Below, piece after piece: positions 56,124 through 62,186 of a stretch of 64,000 nt of DNA. Origin of the DNA: Streptomyces griseoincarnatus (lineage in GTDB: Bacteria > Actinomycetota > Actinomycetes > Streptomycetales > Streptomycetaceae); NCBI GenBank assembly GCA_014649575.1, contig BMTH01000011.1:186001-250000 (forward strand), in the 5' to 3' direction. The notes below the pieces were generated by a model. The model worked only from the letters and a program-made list of their open reading frames with translations, did no database searches and was not told the origin of the DNA. The first letter of the stretch is position 1, and each line of letters starts with the position of its first letter. A program made the translations under genes and the position numbers.

Positions 56124-57818
56124 GACGGGCGGGTCTTCGCGGGTGTGCTCGCGCTGAACGGCGCGGCCGCCCTCGCCGGTCTGGCCGGGCCGTGGCTGCT
56201 CGGGCGGATCGTCGACGAGGTGCGGGCGGGCGGCGGCACCGCCGTGGTGGACCGGCTGGCCCCGGTCATCCTGGCGTGCGCCGTGGCGCAGTTGCTGCTG
56301 TCCCGCTGGGCCCGTTACGTGGGCCACCGGTTCGGCGAGCGGACGCTGGCGCGGGTGCGCGAGCGGTTCGTGGACCGGGCGCTGGCGCTGCCCTCCGCCG
56401 TGGTGGAGCGGGCCGGCACCGGCGATCTGACGACGCGGGGCACGGCGGACGTGACCGCCGTCGGCACCACGCTGCGCGACGCCGGGCCCTCCCTTCTGGT
56501 CAACCTGGTGCAGTCGCTGTTCGTGATGGTCGCGATCCTGGTCGTGGACCCGCTGCTGGGCGCGCTGGGCCTGCTGTGTCTCACCCCGATCTGGCTGGTG
56601 CTGCGCTGGTACCTGCGGCGGGCCCGGGACGCGTACCTCGCCGAGGGCGCGGCCAACTCGGACGTGGCGGAGGTGGTCGCGTCGACGGCGGTGGGCGCCC
56701 GCACGGTGGAGGCGTTCCGGATGGAGGAGCGGCGGATCCGGGCGAGCCGGGAGGCGCTGGAGTCGTCCCGCCGCGCCCGTATGCGCACGCTGTTCCTGCG
56801 CTCGGTGTTCTTCCCGGTGGTCGAGCTGTCGTACATCGTGCCGGTGGCGGGGGTGCTGCTGTGCGGCGGATGGCTGCACGCGCGGGACGCGGTGAGCCTG
56901 GGCGCGGTCGTGGCGACCTCGCTGTACCTGCTGCAACTGAGCGGCCCGCTGGATGAGGTGTTGATGCGGCTGGAGCAACTCCAGTCCAGCGGCGCCTCGT
57001 TCGCACGGGTGGAGGGCCTGGCCCGGGCGCCGCGCGCGGCCGGGCGCAGCGACGCCCCCGACCCGGCGGGCGACCGCATCGACGTGACCGGCGTGCGTTA
57101 CGCGTACGACGGGGGCGGCGAGGTGCTGCGCGGGGTGGACCTGACGCTGACGCCGGGCGAACGGCTGGCGGTGGTCGGGCCGTCGGGCGCCGGCAAGACC
57201 ACGCTGAGCCGGCTGCTGGCGGGGGTGGACGCGCCGGCCGCCGGGAGCGTGACCGTGGGCGGGGTGCCGGTGGCGGCACTGGATCCCGAGCGGCTGCGGC
57301 GGCAGGTGGTGCTGGTGACCCAGGAGCACCATGTCTTCCTGGGGTCGGTCCGGGACAATCTGCGGATCGCCGCGCCGGAGGCCGGGGACGAGGAGCTGTG
57401 GGCGGCACTGGCCGTGGTGGGCGCGGACGGCTGGGTGCGGGAGCTGCCGCACGGGCTGGACACCGAGCTGGGCGAGGGCGGTCACCCCACCGACGGCCCC
57501 CAGGCGCAGCAACTCGCCCTGGCGCGCGTGGTGCTGGCCGACCCGCACACGCTGGTCCTCGACGAGGCGACCGCCCTGCTCGACCCGGCGACCGCCCGGC
57601 ACGCGGAGCGCGCGCTGGCCGCCGTGCTGGAGGGCCGTACGGTCGTCGCCGTCGCGCACCGGCTGCACACCGCGCACGACGCGGACCGGGTGGCCGTGAT
57701 GGAGGACGGCCGCCTCTCCGAACTGGGCACGCACGACACCCTGGTGGCGGCGGACGGGGTGTACGCGGCGCTGTGGCGATCGTGGCACGGGGACGGGGCG
57801 GTCGGCGGCGGGACGTAG
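56052..57818 (+). CDS. ABC exporter half with intact Walker motifs but lost signature
   Basis: The 588-residue partner of the preceding exporter half has six membrane helices (about 28-310). Walker A is GPSGAGKTT (K382), Walker B LVLDEATALLD with catalytic E505, and the H-loop histidine lies in VAHRLHT. Its signature has decayed to TDGPQ (480-484) where LSGGQ is expected. Combined with the partner's intact LSGGQ, exactly one complete ATP site is possible. The ATG overlaps the small chimeric frame's stop codon, and the first 24 codons are duplicated upstream. The substrate is unknown. Confidence 0.93.
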   Translation: MSGERLPVAEPADVRRAAGELVRADGRVFAGVLALNGAAALAGLAGPWLLGRIVDEVRAGGGTAVVDRLAPVILACAVAQLLLSRWARYVGHRFGERTLARVRERFVDRALALPSAVVERAGTGDLTTRGTADVTAVGTTLRDAGPSLLVNLVQSLFVMVAILVVDPLLGALGLLCLTPIWLVLRWYLRRARDAYLAEGAANSDVAEVVASTAVGARTVEAFRMEERRIRASREALESSRRARMRTLFLRSVFFPVVELSYIVPVAGVLLCGGWLHARDAVSLGAVVATSLYLLQLSGPLDEVLMRLEQLQSSGASFARVEGLARAPRAAGRSDAPDPAGDRIDVTGVRYAYDGGGEVLRGVDLTLTPGERLAVVGPSGAGKTTLSRLLAGVDAPAAGSVTVGGVPVAALDPERLRRQVVLVTQEHHVFLGSVRDNLRIAAPEAGDEELWAALAVVGADGWVRELPHGLDTELGEGGHPTDGPQAQQLALARVVLADPHTLVLDEATALLDPATARHAERALAAVLEGRTVVAVAHRLHTAHDADRVAVMEDGRLSELGTHDTLVAADGVYAALWRSWHGDGAVGGGT

Positions 57819-58054
57819 GGCCGGGGCCGTGGTGCCGGCCGGCCCGGCCCGGGACCGGCACCAGGACCGAGGCCGTGATGCCGGCCGGCCCGGGACCGGC
57901 ACATGATGACGGCAGGCTCAGGACGAACAGGCGGTGGCGGCGGGCCTGAGAATCGACCCGCAGTAGCGGAAGGCCGGCGACCCGGCCGCGGGTGACGGCG
58001 GGGTTGGGGACCTGCCGATGGTGCCGACGGACCCGAGGACCGGCCGGTGGTGGC

Positions 58055-58372
58055 GGCGGGCCTGAGGACCCTCCTGCCGGTGGTGGCGGCTGGCTTGAGG
58101 ACCCGCCGATGGTGCCGACGGACCCGAGGACCGGCCGGTGGTGACGGCGGGCCCTGGGGCCGACCGGTCACGGTGGCCGGCCCGGGGACCGGCCGACGAT
58201 GCCGACCGGCCTGAGGACCCTGCCGGTGGTGCCGGCGGGCCTGAGGACCCTCCTGCCGGTGGTGGCGGCTGGCTTGAGGACCCTCCGATGGTGCCGACGG
58301 ACCCGAGGACCGGCCGGTGGTGACGGCGGGCCCTGGGGCCGGCCGGTCACGGTGGCCGGCCCGGGGACCGGC
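58055..58372. repeat. 139-bp direct repeat, offset 179 bp
   Basis: Bases 58055-58193 recur at 58234-58372 with about three mismatches. Part of the unit, beginning GATGGTGCCGACGGACCCGA, also occurs near 58017-58060, so the array has grown by more than one duplication step. Confidence 0.85.
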
Positions 58373-58455
58373 ACGTGGCGGCGGGCTCAGGGACCGGCAC
58401 GTGCGGGTGTGCCCAGGGATCGGCACGTGTCGATGTGCCCGGGGACCGGCAGGTG
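58366..58455. repeat. Four 12-bp direct repeats at exact 26-bp period
   Basis: GACCGGCACGTG starts at 58366 and 58392, GATCGGCACGTG at 58418 and GACCGGCAGGTG at 58444. Three copies contain the palindrome CACGTG. The spacing stays exactly 26 bp although the intervening bases differ. The array lies about 290 bases upstream of the M4 metalloprotease start. Confidence 0.85.
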
Positions 58456-58742
58456 GCCGCCGAACCCGGGGTGCCGGAGCGCCGCCGTCCCGCCGCTGTC
58501 CGATGAGCGGACACCTCCTCCCGGAGACCGAACGGGATCCGGCCAACTTTCTGACGCGCTCCTGACAGAAACCGCGATCCCCTGCCACTCTTCCCACGTC
58601 CGCTTCACAGCAACCCCACAGCTTCGGCTGCCCGTTGTGCGGCGGTCACTGCTCGGAGCACTTCCGTTCTGCCCGGCCGGCTGACCCGCCGGCTGGTCTC
58701 CCCAGGCCGCGCAACCCCGCGGCCCCGCAGAAGGAGTCAGCG

Positions 58743-60788
58743 TTGAGAAGCAGGACGTCCCACAGACGCACCCCCCGCACCGCGCAGCGCCGCGTCGCCG
58801 CCGTCGCCCTGGCCGGCGTGGCCGCGCTGATCGCCACGGCCGTCCAGTCCGGCGCCGCCACCGCCGCCCCTGACGCGGCGACCCGGACCGCGAGCGCCGC
58901 CGCGCCCGGCTCGGAGTCGGTCAAGCTCACCCCCGCCCAGCGTGCCGCGCTGATGCGCCAGGCGGACTCCGTCAAGGCCGAGACCGCGAAGGACCTCGGT
59001 CTGGGCGCGAAGGAGAAGCTCGTCGTCCGCGACGTCCTCAAGGACCGCGACGGCACCGTGCACGTCCGCTACGAGCGCACCTACGACGGGCTGCCCGTCC
59101 TCGGCGGCGACCTCATCGTCCAGGGTGACACCGCCGGCGAGGCGGACAAGGTCGTCAAGGCGTCCCGCACCGCGGTGAAGCCCGCCACCACCGCCGCGAA
59201 GGTGCCGGCCGCGAAGGCCGAGGCGCAGGCCCTGTCCGCCGCGAAGGCCGAGAAGGCCGAAGGCGCGGACGTCGACCGGGCCCCGCGCAAGGTGATCTGG
59301 GCGGCGGACGGCAAGCCGGTCGTCGCGTACGAGACGGTGGTCGGCGGTCTCCAGCACGACGGCACCCCGCAGGAGCTGCACGTCGTCACCGACGCCACCA
59401 CGGGCGAGAAGCTGTACGAGTGGCAGGCCGTGCAGAACGGCACCGGCCACACCATCTACAGCGGCACCGTCGACCTGACGACCACCCAGTCGGGCTCGAC
59501 GTACAACCTCACCGACGGCGCGCGCGGCGGGCACAAGACGTACAACCTCAACCGCGGCACCTCCGGCACCGGGACGCTGTTCTCCGGCTCCGACGACGTC
59601 TGGGGCAACGGGAGCCCCTCCAACGCGGAGTCGGCCGGCGCGGACGCCCACTACGGGGCGGCGCTGACCTGGGACTACTACAAGAACGTGCACGGCCGCA
59701 GCGGCATCCGCGGGGACGGCGTCGGCGCGTACTCCCGGGTCCACTACGGCAACAACTACGTCAACGCCTTCTGGTCGGACAGCTGCTTCTGCATGACCTA
59801 CGGCGACGGCTCCGGCAACGCCAACCCGCTCACCTCGATCGACGTGGCCGCGCACGAGATGACCCACGGCCTCACCTCGAACACCGCGGGCCTGAACTAC
59901 AGCGGCGAGTCCGGCGGCCTCAACGAGGCGACCAGCGACATCTTCGGCGCGACCGTCGAGTTCTACGCCAACAACTCCTCCGACGTCGGCGACTACCTCA
60001 TCGGCGAGGAGATCGACATCAACGGGGACGGCACCCCGCTGCGCTACATGGACAAGCCGAGCAAGGACGGCCGGTCCAAGGACTCCTGGTACTCCGGCAT
60101 CGGCTCGATCGACGTGCACTACTCGTCGGGCGTGGCGAACCACTTCTTCTACCTGCTGAGCGAGGGCAGCGGAACGAAGACCATCAACGGGGTCACCTAC
60201 GACTCCCCCACCTCCGACGGCCTGCCGGTCACCGGCATCGGCCGCGCCAAGGCGGAGAAGATCTGGTTCCGCGCGCTCACCACGAAGTTCACCTCCACGA
60301 CCAACTACGCGGCGGCCCGCACCGGCACCCTGGCGGCGACCGGTGAGCTGTACGGCACGGACAGCGCCGAGTACAAGGCGGTGCAGGACGCCTGGGCGGC
60401 CGTCAACGTCGGCACCCGCTCCGGCGGCCCCGGGGGCGGCGGCACCACCTTCGAGTCGACCACCGACGTGGCGATCCCGGACGCCGGCGCCGCCGTGACA
60501 TCCGCGATCACCGTCACCGGCCGCACCGGCAACGCGCCGAGCAACCTCCAGGTCGCGGTGGACATCGTGCACACCTGGAGCGGTGACCTGGTCGTCGACC
60601 TGGTGGCCCCGGACGGCACCTCGTACCGCCTCCGCAACCGCACCGGCGGTTCGGCGGACAACATCAACGAGACGTACACGGTCAACGCGTCGTCGGAGAC
60701 GGCCAACGGCACCTGGCAGCTGCGGGTCCAGGACGTGGCCCGCTACGACACCGGCTACATCAACGGCTGGAGCCTGACCTTCCCGTAG
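58743..60788 (+). CDS. Secreted M4 family metalloprotease (thermolysin-like) with P-domain
   Basis: The 681-residue preproprotein has a long signal peptide (basic, then VAAVALAGVAALIATAV, to about residue 45) and a propeptide with FTP and PepSY regions (about 60-230). The M4 catalytic domain has HEMTH at 371-375 and third zinc ligand E395 in NEATSDI, the +24 spacing of thermolysin. A glycine linker and a C-terminal P-domain (about 575-681) follow. It should be an extracellular neutral protease. The start is TTG 58743, with AAGGAG 6 bases upstream; the frame upstream is open but unsupported. A second, decayed copy lies just downstream. Confidence 0.93.
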   Translation: MRSRTSHRRTPRTAQRRVAAVALAGVAALIATAVQSGAATAAPDAATRTASAAAPGSESVKLTPAQRAALMRQADSVKAETAKDLGLGAKEKLVVRDVLKDRDGTVHVRYERTYDGLPVLGGDLIVQGDTAGEADKVVKASRTAVKPATTAAKVPAAKAEAQALSAAKAEKAEGADVDRAPRKVIWAADGKPVVAYETVVGGLQHDGTPQELHVVTDATTGEKLYEWQAVQNGTGHTIYSGTVDLTTTQSGSTYNLTDGARGGHKTYNLNRGTSGTGTLFSGSDDVWGNGSPSNAESAGADAHYGAALTWDYYKNVHGRSGIRGDGVGAYSRVHYGNNYVNAFWSDSCFCMTYGDGSGNANPLTSIDVAAHEMTHGLTSNTAGLNYSGESGGLNEATSDIFGATVEFYANNSSDVGDYLIGEEIDINGDGTPLRYMDKPSKDGRSKDSWYSGIGSIDVHYSSGVANHFFYLLSEGSGTKTINGVTYDSPTSDGLPVTGIGRAKAEKIWFRALTTKFTSTTNYAAARTGTLAATGELYGTDSAEYKAVQDAWAAVNVGTRSGGPGGGGTTFESTTDVAIPDAGAAVTSAITVTGRTGNAPSNLQVAVDIVHTWSGDLVVDLVAPDGTSYRLRNRTGGSADNINETYTVNASSETANGTWQLRVQDVARYDTGYINGWSLTFP

Positions 60789-60868
60789 GCGGGCCCACCC
60801 GTCGGACGGTCTCCGTCGGACGACCCGTCGCGGCGCCGTCCCGGGTGGTTCCCACCGCCCGGGACGGC

Positions 60869-61075
60869 GTTGCTCTGTTCGCCGAGGGCAGCGGCGCCAG
60901 GACCGTCAACCGCGTGAGCTGCAACTCGCCCACGTACGACGGCTCCACCGTCACCGGCATCGGCCGCGCCAAGACGCTCCGGATCTGGTAGAAGGCGCTG
61001 ACCGCGTACCGCGAACATCACGGAGTACAAGGCGGTCGACGCGGCCTGAAAGGCGGTCGGCGTCAGCCGAGGCCG
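60869..61075 (+). pseudogene. Relic of a second M4 metalloprotease gene
   Basis: Translated on the plus strand this stretch reads LFAEGSGARTVN, then SPTYDGSTVTGIGRAK and LRIW followed by a stop codon. It matches the intact protease's LLSEGSGTKTIN, SPTSDGLPVTGIGRAK and EKIW. After a frameshift, EYKAVDAA, a stop codon and KAVGVS match the intact EYKAVQDAWAAVNVG. It therefore has at least two stop codons, a frameshift and a deletion, and lacks the zinc site. The rest of the gap to 61161 holds no gene, only short GC hairpins near 61096-61126. Confidence 0.82.
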
Positions 61076-61161
61076 GCCCTCCCCCGTACCGCGCGACACC
61101 CGGAGCGCTTCGCTCCGGGTGCCGCCGGTGCGTTCGGGGCCACCGCTTAGGCTTGGGTCCC

Positions 61162-61683
61162 ATGTCTTCGGCGGACTTCACCTACGACCACGTCGGCGCG
61201 AGCCGGGATCCCGAGTTCTGCCCTCCGGGATTTCACCACTTGAGGGAGCGCACCCGGCTCGGCGAGGGAGAGAAGGTGTTCCGGCAGGCCGTGGACGCGC
61301 TGTTCAGTTTCGAGATGCACCGGGAGATGGGGGTCGGCATCGACGCCTCGGCGGACCGTGCCGCGCCCGACGTCGGCGTCACCGTCAGCCTGGCGGGGCT
61401 GGTGAAGGCGCCGTGCCGGGTGGTGTGGGCGGCGGAGGAGTACCGCGAGGCGGGGTGGGCGTACGGGACGCTGGCAGGGCATCCGGAGAGCGGGGAGGAG
61501 GCGTTCGTCGTGCACCGTACGGGGGACGGGACGGTGTGGCTGACCGTCTCGGCGTTCAGCCGGCCGGCCCGCTGGTACGCCCGGGCTGGTGGCCCGGCCA
61601 CCCGGTCCCTCCAGCACGCGTACGCCCGCCGGGCCGGCAAGACCCTCCGCCGCCTGGCGACCCGGGGCGTGGAGGACGCCTAG
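61162..61683 (+). CDS. DUF1990 family protein
   Basis: The 173-residue protein is a full DUF1990 domain. It opens SSADFTYDHVGASRD, contains the conserved GEGEKVFRQAVDALFSFEMH, and ends with an aromatic-rich stretch (FSRPARWYARAGG). The function is unknown; the fold is related to polyketide-cyclase and START-like ligand pockets. I place the start at the ATG at 61162 rather than an upstream TTG three codons earlier. It is a single gene followed by repeats and converges on glgP. Confidence 0.87.
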   Translation: MSSADFTYDHVGASRDPEFCPPGFHHLRERTRLGEGEKVFRQAVDALFSFEMHREMGVGIDASADRAAPDVGVTVSLAGLVKAPCRVVWAAEEYREAGWAYGTLAGHPESGEEAFVVHRTGDGTVWLTVSAFSRPARWYARAGGPATRSLQHAYARRAGKTLRRLATRGVEDA

Positions 61684-61697
61684 CCGCAGCCTGCGGG

Positions 61698-62186
61698 CAG
61701 TCCCCCGCGCCCCTGAAGGGCGCGCAGCCACCCGCAGCCTGCGGGCATTCGTGCCCCCCAGTGCCTTAAGGGCCTGGGAGGCACCCCCAGGGCGGCACGG
61801 GTGGGCGCTGGGGGCACCCCCTCCGGAGGAGGCCTCTCCCAGCGCCGAGCAGCGCAACGCCCCCCTCCCCTCACGGCCACCGGGGTGCCGGGGCCTGTCG
61901 ATCGCCGGGTGCGGACCGTTCGGTGCTGGTCGCGCAGTTCCCCGCGCCCCTGGAGGGCGCGCAGTCCGCAGCCTGCGGGCATTCGTGCCCCCCAGTGCCT
62001 TAAGGGCCTGGGAGGCACCCCCAGGGCGGCACGGGTGGGCGCTGGGGGCACCCCCTCCGGGGGAGGCACCTCCCAGCGCCGGGCAGCGCAACGCCCCCAC
62101 GGCCACCGGGGTGCCAAGCACTGTTCACCGCCGGGTGCGGGCCGTCGGGGGCTCGTCGCGTAGTTCCCCGCGCCCCTGCGGGGCGA
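61698..62186. repeat. Two tandem interspersed repeats of about 235 bp plus a partial third
   Basis: A unit that begins near CCCCGCGCCCCTGAAGGGCG and contains CGTGCCCCCCAGTGCCTTAA recurs with an offset of 234-237 bp (about 61698-61933 and 61934-62157). A truncated third start (62158-62185) runs up to the glgP stop codon. The motif AGTTCCCCGCGCCCCTG is, from memory, very common between Streptomyces genes. The final hairpin CGCCCC-TGC-GGGGCG could end glgP transcription. I see no gene in these 500 bases. Confidence 0.8.

Larger units (their letters stand above)
57819..58742. other. 924-bp repeat-rich non-coding region before the M4 protease gene
   Basis: From 57820 to about 58470 the sequence is built of degenerate, overlapping direct repeats, mostly variants of GGCCTGAGGACC, GGACCGGCC and GGTGGTGCCGACGG. 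The major repeat offset (179 bp) is not a multiple of 3, and long open frames here are Pro/Arg/Gly shadows, so I do not call a gene. The last 270 bases are more ordinary and should hold the protease promoter. A short inverted repeat, GTCCG with CGGAC, lies near 58499. Confidence 0.6.

Noticed and set aside
49270..57818. The transporter block as part of an antibiotic biosynthetic cluster
   Set aside because: No polyketide synthase, peptide synthetase, lanthipeptide or tailoring genes are present in the window; exporters alone are not enough.
58366..58455. 26-bp-period repeats considered as a CRISPR array
   Set aside because: Spacers are only 14 bases, there are no cas genes, and repeats are 12 bp and imperfect.
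57482..58597. A 371-codon minus-strand frame with repeated SRHHRQ-like segments in the repeat field
   Set aside because: It runs from the repeat field into the antisense of the exporter gene. The repeat offset of 179 bp does not preserve frame, and the composition is Arg/Pro/Gly low complexity.
58635..58742. Longer start for the M4 protease
   Set aside because: It would put 36 polar residues, including a CGGHC sequence, before a standard signal peptide. The TTG at 58743 has AAGGAG at ideal spacing.
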